Of a DNA stretch of 64,000 nt, positions 27,687-39,821 are shown piece by piece (position 1 is the stretch's first letter; each line of letters starts with the position of its first letter). The notes beneath the pieces were generated by a model. It worked only from the letters and a program-made list of their open reading frames with translations, made no database searches and was not told the DNA's origin. A program made the translations under genes and the position numbers. This stretch comes from Pleodorina starrii. Its lineage: Eukaryota; Chlorophyta; Chlorophyceae; Chlamydomonadales; Volvocaceae. The stretch lies in assembly GCA_030267565.1 (NCBI GenBank), contig BRXU01000004.1, forward strand, positions 6,464,001 through 6,528,000. Direction: 5' to 3'.

Positions 27687-30600
27687 TCACTCCATTCCCT
27701 CCACCCGGGTGATGTCCCGCATGTGGGGCGGCACGTAATCCAGGCCCAGCGCTTGGAAGATGTCGGTCTCGTTGCTGCACGGCACCGTCGCCAGTATGAC
27801 GTCCACCACCCCGCCTTGGGGTGGCGCCCCCCGCCGCTCCACCACCGCCAACTCCTTGTCGCTCAGTCGGAATGCATCGGCGCGCGGGTGCACCCGCCGG
27901 GCCAGCTCGCGGACCTGGGGAGTCGGGGCGCCAGCCCAGTACCTGCAAAGCCGACCGGATCCCGACCGGATCCGGATCCGGATCCCGACCGGATCCAGGG
28001 GAGGGAGAACAAGGATGAGACCCCTCCAGGGGCGGCCGGGCGTTATGGTGCCCGTGCCTGGGGCGCTGCGGTTATTGAACTGAAGGCGGCGACTCTTGAG
28101 GGAAGGGGCGGGACGGCGCTGGTCCTGGCGCCCCCCGGGTCGCCAGGCGTGCCTCGAGCGAGCTGTGCGAGCGTTACTAGCCGACAGCCGCCCGGTCGGC
28201 CCAGAGCCCCGCCGACGGCTCCGCAACGCAGTCGGACCTGAAGGTCCCAGGTCCGCACCCGCCCCGCACCGCACCGCACCGCACCGCACCGCACCTGAGC
28301 GCGCGGTTGAAGTCCATTCCGCTGCTGAAGTAGCAGACTGCGGTGGCCAGCAGGCGGCGGGTGTAGCACTTGATGTCGATCCGGCGGTAGCGGCCGCTGG
28401 AGGGGCTGTGCCACACGCCTGCGGCCGGGGGTGCGGGCGGGGGTGGGGGTGGGGGTGTCGTGGGGTCGTATCGTGGGGGGCCTCGAATTTCCGAGTCCGC
28501 TTTCCCGGTCAGTTTGACAGTTGAACCTTTAGGGTTGACCTTGAGGGTTCCCCGGCCCCCCCACCGTACCGTACCGCAATAAGAAGGGGGGACTCGAAGA
28601 AGGATGGCGCATGTAAAAGGCATGCTATCATGTCAGGGGTACGGGGAGGAATACGTGGACACGGCTGGCGAGTGCAGTTCATGCACCGCGCTCCACAATC
28701 CAAAGAGCGCATTCGACATACGACATACGACATACCCAGCCAAGTAGCGCTCTCCACGGTTCCGGAGCTCCTCGCCGCTGCCACCGTCCCTGGAGAGCGG
28801 GGAGACTTGTGGCCGCCAGGCCTCCGCCCGCGAGCGCCGCCGCTGCCGCCGGCCGTCTCGGGGCCGCCCTCGGCGCCGCTCTCGGCCCCCGACGGCGCTG
28901 TGTCCGCCGACCCGTGGGTCAGCAGCTGCGCGGGCCGCACGGGTGGGGGCTTGTGGGGGCTGCGGAAGTGGTCCTGGCGCCTGCGCAACAGCGGGCAGCG
29001 GACCCCGGGGAGGAGGGTCACGACTCACGACTCACGACTTACGAGTCACGACTTACGAGTCACGACTCACGAGACAGCCGCCGCCACGAAGCGGCGTCGG
29101 GCTTCCGGGGGGAGCTTCTGCCGGGCGACTTGCTTAGCAACCGGCCGTTTGGAGGGCTATGCGTGCTCGCATACACGCATGCCCCTCCTAGCAACCCACC
29201 CACCCACCCCCTCCCCAGCCCCCTATCCAGATGACCCCTACGCACGTCTCAATCAGTCGGGCGGACTCGGGGTCCAGGTAGCCCCCCGCCTCCAGCCGCT
29301 CTACGATGGACACCAGCAGCGCGTAGGGAGAGACCCGCGGGTCGGCCTGGGGGCTGGGCGCGATGATGAAGTCCTGTGGCGGGCGGGAAGCGGAAGGGTA
29401 GGGCTGGTCATCGCCACGGCCTCGGCCTCGACCCGTCACCCCCCTCCCTCGGTTACCCGACCTCGCTTCTTCGCTGCGGCTCTTCGCTGCGGTTCGTTCA
29501 TTGTCACCTCCCTTATTTGGCTCCATACGTGTATTGTCCCCCACCCCCACCCTCACGGGCCCCGGCCTATACCTGGATAACCCCAGAGCACACACACCCC
29601 TCAGCAACCCACCACGTCTGATGAGGAGGTGCTCCCCCGCACGAAGCTGCCCATGGGTCTCACGTGGAGGCGGTCCAGCAGGGCGGCGTCGGGCAGCTGA
29701 GTCAGGGCCTTCGGAAGGGGGGGGAGGGGGAGGGGGAGAGAAGGGATAGAGGAGGGGAGTGAGGGAGGGCGGGCAGGCAGGTGGGCATGGGAGGGAGGAA
29801 GGTTTGCGGGAGCTATGGGGCAAGGGTTGTCATTGGCAAGGGTTGCCGTCTCGTGCTTGGGGAGGGGAGATAGATGTGGGGAAGAGGGGCCCCGCCCAGA
29901 AAGGCAGCTTTCCGTACAACTGTCGTACTAGGAATGTCGCGGGAATACCTTCCCCCTCAGCTTTCGCTTGCGCTTGCGCTCTCCTCATGGACATCCGCAA
30001 GCCATCCCCGGAAAACACATCCAAACACAGCGGGCTCACACCAGATCCAGATCCAGATCCAGATCCAGAGAGGTGCACACGCGCGCGCGCACCGCACGAG
30101 AGCGCCCCACCCCACCCCTCTCACCCGCAGCGCATCGATGGTCGTCTGCCGTACAACTGCAACCACCTCGTCAACCTCCGCGCGCGGGATGCGGAGCTGC
30201 GGCAACAGGACGTGGGTTGTGCGGCGACGGCGGGTAACCTCGGAGAGTGATGAAACCCAAAAAAAGGGAAACCCGAAAACCCCCAAGCGGCTCGAAGGAC
30301 GGGGATTCTGCCTGTTGTGCACCATTAGCTGATGGCTTCACCGAGTGACACATTAGAAATCCAGGTTTCGGTTTTCTGTTAGCTCACAGAGGAGTTACTG
30401 CCTTCCTGAGGGGCGTTGGTACGGCACGTGGTGCCAGTTAGGGCGCCCTCGATGGCGTGAACAGCTAGCTGACCGCGAAGCTGCTGAATTGCGACCCATC
30501 TCATTTGGGTCACCTTGCCGGCCAGCAGAGGCTATGCACACTGCAGCAGATAGGGCGGGACCCTCCGCCGCCGCTCGCCTCACCTCGCCTCGCCTCGCCA

Positions 30601-33600
30601 CCAAACCGTAAACTACCACAATCAATCCGGCGACCCGGGAAAGGAAAGGCGGACGTACCTGGAAGTCGTCAAAATGGCGCAGCCCCAGGCGCTGCTGCAC
30701 TGTCAGATCCGCACGCTGCCGTACATTGTCCAACGACCGCGCCCCTGCCGTCCACCAGCTGCGGGCGGTGCTCTCCCCGCAGCCCCACACCTGGGAGGAA
30801 ATGCGGGTCGGGTCGGGTCGGGTCGGGTCGGGTCGGGTCGGGTCGGGTCGGGTCGGGTCGGGTCGGGTCGGGTCGGGTCGGGTCGGGTCGGGTCGGGTCG
30901 GGTCGGGTCGGGTCGGGTCGGGTCGGGTCGGGTCGGCCAGGTGACGTCATATGGCCAGGTGAGGTCATATGGCCAGGTGAGGTCGTATGGCCAGGTGAGG
31001 TCGTATGGCCAGGTGAGGTCATATGGCCAGGTGACGTCGTATGGCCAGGTGAGGTCATATGGCCAGGTGAGGTCGTATGGCCAGGTGAGGTCATATGGCC
31101 AGGTGAGGTCATATGGCCAGGTGAGGTCATATGGCCAGGTGAGGTCATATGGCCAGGTGAGGTCATATGGCCAGGTGAGGTCATATGGCCAGGTGAGGTC
31201 GTATGGCCAGGTGAGGTCGTATCGCCAGGTGAGGTCGTATGGCCAGGTGACGTCATATGGCCAGGTGAGGTCGTATGGCCAGGTGAGGTCATATGGCCAG
31301 GTGAGGTCATATGGCCAGGTGAGGTCGTATGGCCAGGTGAGGTCGTGTGGCCAGGTGAGGTCATATGGCCAGGTGAGGTCATATGGCCAGGTGAGGTCAT
31401 ATGGCCAGGTGAGGTCATATGGCCAGGTGAGGTCATATGGCCAGGTGAGGTCATATGGCCAGGTGAGGTCATATGGCCAGGTGACGTCGTATGGCCAGGT
31501 GAGGTCATATGGCCAGGTGACGTCGTATGGCCAGGTGAGGTCATATGGCCAGGTGTGGTCGTATGGCCAGGTGAGATCGTATGGCCAGGTGAGGTCGTAT
31601 GGCCAGGTGAGGTCATATGGCCAGGTGAGGTCATATGGCCAGGTGATGTCATATGGCCAGGTGAGGTCGTATGGCCAGGTGAGGTCATATGGCCAGGTGA
31701 TGTCATATGGCCAGGTGAGGTCGTATGGCCAGGTGAGGTCATATGGCCAGGTGAGGTCATATGGCCAGGTGAGGTCATATGGCCAGGTGAGGTCATATGG
31801 CCAGGTGAGGTCATATGGCCAGGTGAGGTCATATGGCCAGGTGAGGTCATATGGCCAGGTGAGGTCATATGGCCAGGTGAGGTCATATGGCCAGGTGAGG
31901 TCATATGGCCAGGTGAGGTCGTATGGCCAGGTGAGGTCGTATGGCCAGGTGAGGTCGTATGGCCAGGTGAGGTCATATGGCCAGGTGAGGTCATATGGCC
32001 AGGTGAGGTCGTATGGCCAGGTGATGTGATGTGATGTGATGTGGGATCAGGTCAGATCAGGTCAAACCGAAACAGCTGCGACCCGCCGCACCGTGCCACC
32101 TCCTGCCCCCCTCCATACCGTACGAATGTACTACAGCTACTTCCGTACTACATCCGCACCTGCATAAACCTCATCATGGTCATGCGCTTCTCGTTCTGTT
32201 CGTACGTGTCGTTGCGGTGGAAGCGACCCGTGGCCAGGATCTCGGTCACCTGGGTCCCCCGGGCCCCAGGGTTTTCAGGTTGTTAGGGTGTAGTAGCCAG
32301 GTTACAAGAGCCGGATGTTAGGTGGCGGGGTGGGGCGGGGCGGGATGAGAGGCCGCCGCCGGCCGGAGCGCCAGAATGCCGGAAGAGTCTGGAGGCCGTC
32401 ACCTGAGGCCGTTTGTGGGGGCGAGAAAGGCGGGGTCGAGGAAGCAGGGGCAACCGGAGGAGGGAGGGAGGGCCAGAGGGAGGCAGTCCGGCGACGGGGC
32501 GTCCAACCGGGCCCCGTGCTCCGAACCTCCCAGCGCAGTGCAGCGCTCGCGCATCCGTCACCAGCCGTCACAAGTGAGCCAAATCGGACAATCCTCGGGA
32601 CCCTCGCACCACACCACACCACACCTCTCCCCACCTCACCCGATCCCTCCGCTTCCCCCGTCCTGGTAGTTTACAGGTACGCTCGGGAGGCAGCGCATGG
32701 CTGGGTGCTGGACCCACTCGCGCACTCGCCGTCTCCGTCTCCCTTCGCTGCGGCATCCTTTCCATCATCCGACCCCGCCCCGCCCCACCCCGCCCCCTTC
32801 CCCACCCCACCCCGCCCCGTTCCTTGCCTTTTCCTCGGATCCCCTCCCCAGATGCAGCAGCTTGACCTGGTGGGGTGTGTCCAGAGGTCGGGTGAGTCGC
32901 ACCAGGATGCCCATGGCCCGGTCGACTGCCTTGATGCGGAACTGATCCTCTCGACCCATGTACAGCTGCAGGGGGGGGCGGCAGGCGGCAGGCGGGGGAG
33001 GGAGAGGGAGAGGTAGGAGGTAGGAGAGAGGAGTTGCAGAGACCGTAGGGCGAGGCGATCGGCCGGGAGTAGTGGGAGAAGGGAGGAAAGTGGGGAGGGG
33101 AGGAGGGAGGGGAGGAGGGCGTCAGGGCGAGGGAGGCGGATGGCGGAGGGCGGGGGCGGCCGGGACGGGCGGTTTGTAGGGCAACGGTGGACCGACGGGC
33201 GGTCCTCGTGGGAAAATTGGCGCCCGGGCTCGGCCTGGGCTCGGCACGGGGCCGCGCCTTCAAGAATGGAAAAACATACGCTGTCCAGCCGCCCTGTCGC
33301 GCCAAATCCAGAATTGAATTCACCTTCAAATCCCGGATCCCGGATCCAGGGAGGTGGACTCACGTCGCGTGTGCGCTTGAGCTCCGACAGTATGCAGAAA
33401 GGCCGCGCGGCGCAGCAGCGGTGCGAACACACCCCGTTAATGCGCTCCGCAGCAGCACCCGCACTCGCCACGTCACCCCCGCCGCCACCGCCGCCGGCGT
33501 CCCGGCTGCCGCCGTCTGTGACGCGCCCCTGCCCCTCTTCTTCGCTCGTCTCCGTGCCGCTGCTGCCGCTGCTGCTACGGCGGCGGCGGCGGCGGCCAAG

Positions 33601-36600
33601 GGCGACGTCGCCGACCGACTCCCCGGCACCGCCAGCGCCGGCGACCCTCAGAGTGCCCGGACTCGTCGGGTCAGCCTCCGACTGGTACGAATGCCTGTCA
33701 CATGTACGGCACACCAAACAAGCAAAGTTGCAATGCGTACGACAGTGGCTGCAGAGGAGACGTGAAGACACCGCGCGCCGCGCCTCGGCCCAGCGCGACC
33801 GGGTGCGACATCGCGCCCACCGCAGGCCGACACAGCGACCAGCGCGACACCGCGACCAGCGCGACCGGTTGCTCGGCGGGCGGGTATCCCGCCTCCGTCT
33901 GGCTGCCTCCCCGCCTTTCCCCCCCCCCCTTCGCCGTGCCCGCCTGCCCGGCCGCCGGCTCCCCACCGCCACCGGCCTCCCGCCCGCCCGGCCGCCGCGT
34001 CCCTCACTTGGCCCAGTGCGTCAGGATGAGCATGCAAGTCCTCGCGGCTGCCTCGGGGTCCCACGGCTCAATCCACCTGCGCTAGATGGGCAGAGTGGGA
34101 GGGCGAGTGGGATGGCGTGGGTGCGTTCTGTGGGCGGCCTCTGTGGGTGGGCTGACGGCGCGTGGTGCGGCGACGGGAGCTGCACCCCCAGCTCGAGCGA
34201 GCCAGGATGGAGGTGAGTCTGAGGGCGCGAGGGGGTCATGGGCGCCGCTACCGCTACCCCACAGCTTGCGTCCGCCGGCGGGGGGTTGGAAGGCCCCCGC
34301 AGGAAGGACCGCAGTCCGACTGATGACTGGGCCCCACGTTTATTATTATTACGAATCTTCGAATCAATCGTTGCTCCCCCCGGGGCTCCGGCCTACGGGC
34401 TCCGGCCTACACGTGGATAATCCCACCCCTCCCCCAACCCCCGCGACCCCCAGCCTGTGTGGCGGTCGGCGCACCTGTTCCCCACGCCCCACTCCTCCGG
34501 CCGCGCGCACACCTCATCCGGACCCGGTAAGACCCGGTCGCCGCCGCCGCTGCCCCCAGCTGCCGCCGCCGCCACCACCGCGCCCAGGCGCCCTTCCTGT
34601 TCCGCTGGCGGCGGCGGCGGCGCCGCCGCCGCCGCGCCGCCAGGGCTTCGATCCAATGGCGCCGTCAAAGGCGGCTGGTGCGGATGCTGCTGAGCCGCTG
34701 GGCCGCCTTCGGCGCCCGCCGCTGCTTCGCCATGCCCTTGCGTCGTGCGGCGGCTCGAGGGCGACTCCGCGCGCTGCGCCGCCTCCTGCTGCCGCTGCCG
34801 CGGGGATGTTGTTGCCGGCGGCGCTGCCGCCCCGGTCGCGTCCCTGCGCTTCTGAGGCGGCGGCGGCGAAGGCGGCGGCGGCTGTGGTGCCGATGGCGGG
34901 TGCGAGGCTGTGCGTGCCGGTGGCGCCGTCGGTGGTTTGATGGCCAGGGAGATGAGGTGTCCGGCGGCAGGGTCGGGGTCGGGGTTAACGCGCTGGCCCT
35001 GACGGACGAGGCGGTGAGAAGGGGGGCAGTACGGCAGCAAAGCGCGGCCGTCCTTTTTTGAAACGCCGTCCGTCCGTGTGGCAGTGAGTCAAGCGGTGAC
35101 TGGTGCACGGGGGGTTACCCGGTGGCTGGATTCGCAGCCCGCGACCAGCAACGTGCGCAGCGTCTCGAGCCACGCACACACGCACACACGAACACACACA
35201 CACGGGTGGGTGCACATGGGCAGAAGGCGTCGATTCCGCGAACACAGCACCGCGCCGTGGCTGCGCTGCGCTGCGCCCATGACAAACAACGGCTGCAGTG
35301 CCCCCCCCCCGCCCTTTCCGCCGGCTGGCCGGCTGGCTGGCTCCGAAACCCTTCCTGCCCCGGGTCTGGAGCCCACTGACACAACAACCGGCAACGGATC
35401 ATACTAAGGGGGGGGAGGGCCCACCGCCTGCCGGGATCGTGCGCCGGGTGGTGTGGGGACTGGTGGCACGGGAGTTGGTGCCGTACAGGTACCTTGGCTA
35501 GGCAGTGGCGGAGGTACTGCGGCGTCACGAACAGGATCCCCGGCGGCAGGTACGACGACGCGGCGGCCGTGTCGTACTCCAGATCGGAGGCGCGCAGCAG
35601 CCGGGAGGCCTCCTCCGCGGTAATGTCGTACCTGTCGCCGTACAGGAGGGAATGATACCGGCACATCAGGAGGTGCGCGCCGCCGCCGCAGCAGCAGCAG
35701 CACGCCAACCAACGCAAAAAAAGCGGCGCGGTACGCAGGCAGAGGTTGTGGGGGTAGCAAGCGGCGGCACGGAACGGAACCGCTTCATCACCAGCAGCGG
35801 CAGCGGCAGCAGCAGTCGCAGTCCCCGTTAGCAAAGCCACATCGTCGTCGCCCATACCCCGTCCCGCAGCGCCCACACGCCTACACACGCCCCACCTTGC
35901 CACCACGTGTGTGGTGCCGGGCCCGAGGCTGTACTGCTCCTGCCCGCCCGCCTGCTTCACCTGCGCGGGGATTCGGGGCCGGGGAAGGGTTTTGGACGTG
36001 GGGGGCTGCTTGCAAACAAAGGAAGGAAGGGGAGTTGAGCCTGGGGGGTTTGACATCCAGGCCACTGGCATGGCAGGGACTCGTGGGGAGGTAGCAGGTA
36101 ACAGGTAAGCAAGCGGACGGCGCATGGGTGGTTGAAGCACACGTGGCGAGGTGCAAAGCGCGGCACGCGTGCTGGGGGAATCAGTACGGCAGGGCCGTAC
36201 AGACAGTGTGCCGCCCTCCCTCCGAAAGGTAATAACCTTGGGGGCCTAGGGAGTCGTGCCACGCACCCGGACCAGGACGTCGCGCGCCTGGGACCTGGCC
36301 CAAAACACGAAGCGGCAGCCGCGGAAGATGCCGCCGCTGCCACCGCCGGTGCCGCCGCCGGCTCTGGGCCTCCCGCAGACGCCGATGCCCCCGTGGGTGC
36401 TAGGGGCGGCCGCGGTGGCGGTGGCGGCGCCGTCCCTGGACGCAGCCAGGTCCGTCAGTGCCGGTGCCGGTGCCGCCGCCACGGCAGCAGCGGCCGCCGC
36501 GGCTGGCACAGGCTCCGCCAACACAGGACCGGAGGCGCGATGCTCCGCGGCCAGGGGCGGTGCATGGGGCCCCCCCTGCCGCGGGCTCGGAGCCGCCGGG

Positions 36601-38851
36601 TCGGATCGCGGCTCCATTTGGGAAGCCACCGTCGGCCGCTGCGGGTCCGCCTGCTGCTGCTGCTGCGGCGGCGGGGGTGGCATCGGCTCCCCTTGTTGCT
36701 GTTGCTGTTGCTCCTGCTCCTGCTCCTGCTGCTCTCCTTGCTGCTGCTGCTGTAGCTCGCTCGGCTGTCTTGACTCGCTCCGTCGCCCCTCCCCCAGCAG
36801 CTCCCCCTCCCGGAGGACCTCGGCCCGCACTCCCAACTCCTCCTCCTCCCCCTGCTGCTGCTGCTGCAGCTCCAGGGGCAGCCCTCCGACTAGCTTCGAC
36901 TTTCGCTGTGACGGCGCCTCCACCGGCACCACCGCCGGACCCTCGTCCTTCTGGGCCCCGCCGGAATGAACAGACCCATGGGTCTCCGCAGGTGCCGCCG
37001 CGGCAAGGTCCTCCGGTCCCGCTGGCGCCGGCGCCGCGGCTCCGCCCTCCTGCCGCCCGCCCCGCAGCTCCGGCGGCGCGCTCGGGGTCCCCTCCGGCAG
37101 GGCGGTTGCGGCTGGCAGCCCCGACCCTCCGACAGCAGCCATCGCCGGAGGCTCGCCGCCGGGCTGCGGTCCAGCTGCGGGCGGCACCCGCTCCGAAACC
37201 TCCGCAGCCTGCGTCGGAAGCCCTTGAAAAGCCGCAACCGGCGGCGGCCGCGTCGCGGGCGCCGCCGCGGCGGCAGCTGTGCCGGCGCCAGCAGGCCCGC
37301 TGGCGGGCTCTGCCACGGGTGGCTCCTCAGCCTGCAACGGAGAGGCCGATCGCCGCCTTTTGCGGTGCGGAGGTTCCGGCCCGACGGCAGCGGCAGCGGC
37401 AGCGGCGGCCTTTGGAGCTGCTGAGGACGGCAGGTCCGACGGCGCTGCGTGGCCTTCACGCAACTCCGATAGGGGCTGTACTTGCAGCTGCTGCTGCAGC
37501 GGCGGCGGCGGCGGATGTTGATGCTCGTGGCCCGCTCCTGCGGCCGATTGCGGCATCGACGTCAGTTCTAACGCGGCGCGGGGAGACTTCACCGGCGGCG
37601 GCGCCGCCGTCAGCACGGCAGCCGAAGCGCCTCCATGCGCCGTCGTCCTTACGGCCGTCTCCAGCGCGGATTCCCCTGCTGCTGATGGTGGTGGTGGTGA
37701 TTGTGCTGCTGCTGCTAGCGCCGCTGCAGGCTCTGGGGTTGAGCTTCGCGGCGGTGTTGGTGCCGCTGAGGACGGAGGGCAGCATGCGGCCGTCTGCGGC
37801 TCGTGCAACGGCGGCGTCAGCCGCTGCCGCTTCGGCGTCAGAGCCATTGCATCCCCGGCGCCGTCGAGCGCGTCCGCAGCGCCGTCCGGGGCCGTTGCAC
37901 CTGCCTGACCCTGCTGCTGCAGCTGCCCCTCCCCTACGAGCTGAACGGCGCCTTGATCCGCCTCCGGCGCCTTCCCCGGCCCGCCAGCAGCGCCGTCAGG
38001 ACACCTGGTTGGCGGCGGCGGCGCTGGCGATGGTGCAGCCTGAGCTGCGACCGGCTGCTGCGGCGGTAGGGGCGCTGGAAGGGGCTCCTGGGCCACGCAC
38101 GCAGGCGGAGCGACCCATGGGACATGCAGAACGGCCGGCGCCGGCGCCGGCGGCGGCGCCGGCGCCGGCGTGCGGGCTTGGGCTGAGGGTTCCAGAATGG
38201 GCGGCGCTCCTGAGGCTTCGCCGCCACGTTCTTCGTTGCCGTGGCTGCCATGCACGCGCCGCAGCTCCAGGCCGCTCGCCAGGCGGGCGTCTTTCCGCTC
38301 CAGGTAAACTTTGTCACCTGGGTACAGCTGCGGAGGACACGGTGCGCAGGGCCAGACGGTTCGAGCTGCCGGCTTTCCTTTCATTTCAGAGCGCATGGAT
38401 GAATGAACTTGCTCAATTATGTATGGATATGGGTGAGTCGAGCTCGTCGATATCATTTCAAGCGCGCCGGTGTTGTTTCATAACGCTGCCCGTCGCGACC
38501 TTTCAGGTCAGAGTCACTGGAGACAGCGAATACGTTGCGCACCTGGCAGCTGGCCCTCGCAGGCAGAAGTAGAAGCGGGTCCAAGCCCAGCTGCCGCGCC
38601 TGGGCCCCGCGGATGACAGCGGCTCCGGCGGCATGGAGCACCGTGAGGAGAACCTCGGGCTCGCGGGCCTGGGACGCTGTGCCCTGGGCGCCGCTGCTGT
38701 CGCAACTGTTGATTAAAGCATAAGAGACGGTGCAGTGGCTTCGACTGACAGCGGTAGAGGAGATGCCGCTGTCAGGGCCTCTGCCCACAGTCGTCGCAGT
38801 TCCCGGCGTGAGAAGCAGCACTCGTCCGTTCTCTAAGTTATAAAGTTCCAT
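27687..38851 (-). CDS. Family-X DNA polymerase with N-terminal FHA and BRCT domains
   Basis: Sixteen exons (minus): 38851-38543, 38327-36267, 35960-35896, 35631-35493, 34998-34475, 34076-34008, 33694-33364, 32965-32828, 32249-32160, 30790-30659, 30196-30125, 29708-29613, 29373-29246, 28980-28736, 28418-28295 and 27942-27687. They total 4779 nt (1592 residues), phases consistent throughout. Order: FHA (about 8-130; TTVGRGPDSG, AVSRSHCTVSY, YPGDKVYLE), a Gln/Pro/Ala linker of about 630 residues, BRCT (about 770-858), a second linker, then the polymerase (about 1150-1592). The 8-kDa helix-hairpin-helix is VKLLHLGRGSEEKVTEIL; then VWGCGESTARSWW, catalytic Asp1341 and Asp1343 (SDVDFII), Asp1481 (RRIDIKCY) and YFSSGMDFNRALRYWA. 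It should fill short gaps in base-excision repair and end joining, like Pol lambda. The exon 8 donor is GC (AAAAG/GCAAGG). Alternative splicing or separate genes for the FHA part cannot be excluded. Confidence 0.85.
27955..27996. repeat. GGATCC-rich short array in polymerase X intron 15
   Basis: Units of CGGATC/CCGACCGGATCC repeated several times just 3' of the acceptor region of the last exon, inside the intron. Confidence 0.6.
28909..28920. repeat. GACCCGTGGGTC site, coding copy
   Basis: In polymerase X exon 14. The coding strand reads ACC CAC GGG TC in frame and gives Thr-His-Gly-Ser (LLTHGSADT) within a disordered insert of the palm domain. Confidence 0.8.
29018..29073. repeat. CACGACT/TACGAGT tandem array in polymerase X intron 13
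   Basis: Seven- to eight-base units (CACGACT, TACGAGT) repeated about seven times. Some units are near inverse complements of each other. Confidence 0.7.
30043..30070. repeat. (AGATCC)n microsatellite in polymerase X intron 11
   Basis: Four to five AGATCC units in the intron after exon 11. Confidence 0.75.
30805..30936. repeat. GGGTC pentanucleotide array, about 26 copies
   Basis: An uninterrupted GGGTC array that starts 15 bp from the exon 10 acceptor in polymerase X intron 9 and leads directly into the 18-bp array. All copies appear identical. Confidence 0.95.
30936..32024. repeat. 18-bp minisatellite, about 60 copies, in polymerase X intron 9
   Basis: Unit AGGTGAGGTCATATGGCC. Variation is almost confined to two positions: CAT or CGT before ATGG, and GAGGTC, GACGTC or GATGTC. 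Because 18 is divisible by three and the unit has no stop, four long ORFs arise (six-residue repeats such as GEVIWP and MTSPGH); these are not genes. On the plus strand, antisense to the host gene, each unit contains the 5' splice consensus CAG/GTGAGG. Confidence 0.95.
32022..32045. repeat. GATGT short array at the end of the 18-bp minisatellite
   Basis: Four to five GATGT units, apparently grown from the last variant (GATGTC-type) copy of the 18-bp array. Confidence 0.7.
36973..36984. repeat. GACCCATGGGTC palindrome, coding copy
   Basis: In polymerase X exon 2. The coding strand gives AETHGSVHSG in frame, in the long Gln/Pro/Ala linker between FHA and BRCT domains. Confidence 0.8.
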
Positions 38852-39191
38852 TTATTAGTGAAGCCGGCTGGGTTCATGTTTCAGCGAAAGTCGTGGAGTC
38901 AGCTGCTGTTGTCGTTTTGAAGACAACGAAGGCGAGATCTTTGGCGCGTGCCGATGACGCCTTCCGTGCATCGGTCCTTAGCTCTATGAGTTGGATGCTC
39001 TGGTAAGCGGGATGATAACACGCAAACAGCTGATGCAAAACGGCAGTTGACCGTAACGGCCAACGGGAACTAATTTCCTATCTACATTTGTGATCCTGGT
39101 AGGATGCCAGGCTCCTTGCCTTGTTACGTCCTGTCTAATATTTTAAGAATAATTCCTTGTACGACTTATCAACTTGCTATCTAGGACTGCC

Positions 39192-39216
39192 TCCATCGGC
39201 TGGCATCTGGGCGTTG
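39192..39216 (+). repeat. Dispersed 25-bp repeat, copy 1
   Basis: Shares 25 identical bases (starting TCCATCGGCTGGCATC) with 54722-54746 in the other large intergenic spacer, with weaker similarity just upstream. Perhaps the end of an unknown short element. Confidence 0.6.
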
Positions 39217-39740
39217 CAAGCGCAGGGCGACACCGTGCGTGCGTACTGTAGCTCTCCGAATCACAGCCCAGTCCCTTGAGCCCACGGGAAGTGGTGCTGC
39301 AGGCACAGCGCATAATGCGGTGGTTCTGCAAGCCCCTTTATGCGATCAGTTGAAGTCATCGTTGGAGAAACGTTGGGAGCGTCTGCATCCGAACCACGGC
39401 AATGGGGCATTGGTTTACTGGCTGCGGTCCTCACCTAAGCGGCCTCTCTGTGTGGGCCCCTACGGAGAGTTGACGCGTGTGCGTGCAGCCTGCAGCGCAG
39501 CCTGCTGTGCGTGCAGCTATTTTGGGTACGATACAATCTCAAACACTCAGCATGGGCCCGATGTGCTGCGCCTTGTGGGCCAGTCGCTCTGTTGTTCCGT
39601 GTGTCTCCTTCGTTTCGGATGTTGTAATGTATTTACGGATCCGTCAATGTGCTTAGGTGCAGGTCCGCAGCGAACCGCGCGAAGTGGGACCTTTTACCCT
39701 ATTAGCGCTGGGAGGTATTGTGAGCCATCAGAAGGCATAA

Positions 39741-39748
39741 TATAAATA
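39741..39748 (+). promoter_or_regulatory. TATA-box-like element of the Ycf45-like gene
   Basis: TATAAATA, 74 bp before the chosen start codon and the only strong TATA match in this spacer on the plus strand. Confidence 0.45.
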
Positions 39749-39821
39749 GCTAACTACATCCAAGATTTGTTACACATTTGCTCGGCAATAACCGGTTTGA
39801 AATATTCCATCGCCGGGCCTG

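Larger units (their letters stand above)
38852..39821. other. Divergent intergenic region between polymerase X and Ycf45-like genes
   Basis: 970 bp that should hold both promoters. A TATA-like element lies at 39741-39748. A 25-bp sequence at 39192-39216 recurs at 54722-54746. No further gene seen. Confidence 0.55.

Noticed and set aside
30505..32034. Four overlapping ORFs of 440-510 residues made of six-residue repeats
   Set aside because: Produced by the 18-bp intronic minisatellite (period divisible by three, no stop in the unit). The flanking polymerase X exons prove the region is intron.
32265..32290. Extension of polymerase X exon 9 upstream through the NPGARGTQ reading
   Set aside because: A good CAG acceptor precedes VTEILATG, and the join to exon 8 then gives an ungapped helix-hairpin-helix.
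36458..38572. 704-residue plus-strand ORF
   Set aside because: Ala/Arg/Pro-rich shadow of polymerase X exon 2 in GC-rich DNA. The minus-strand frame is bounded by phase-consistent splice sites and continues into FHA and BRCT; this one has no domain.
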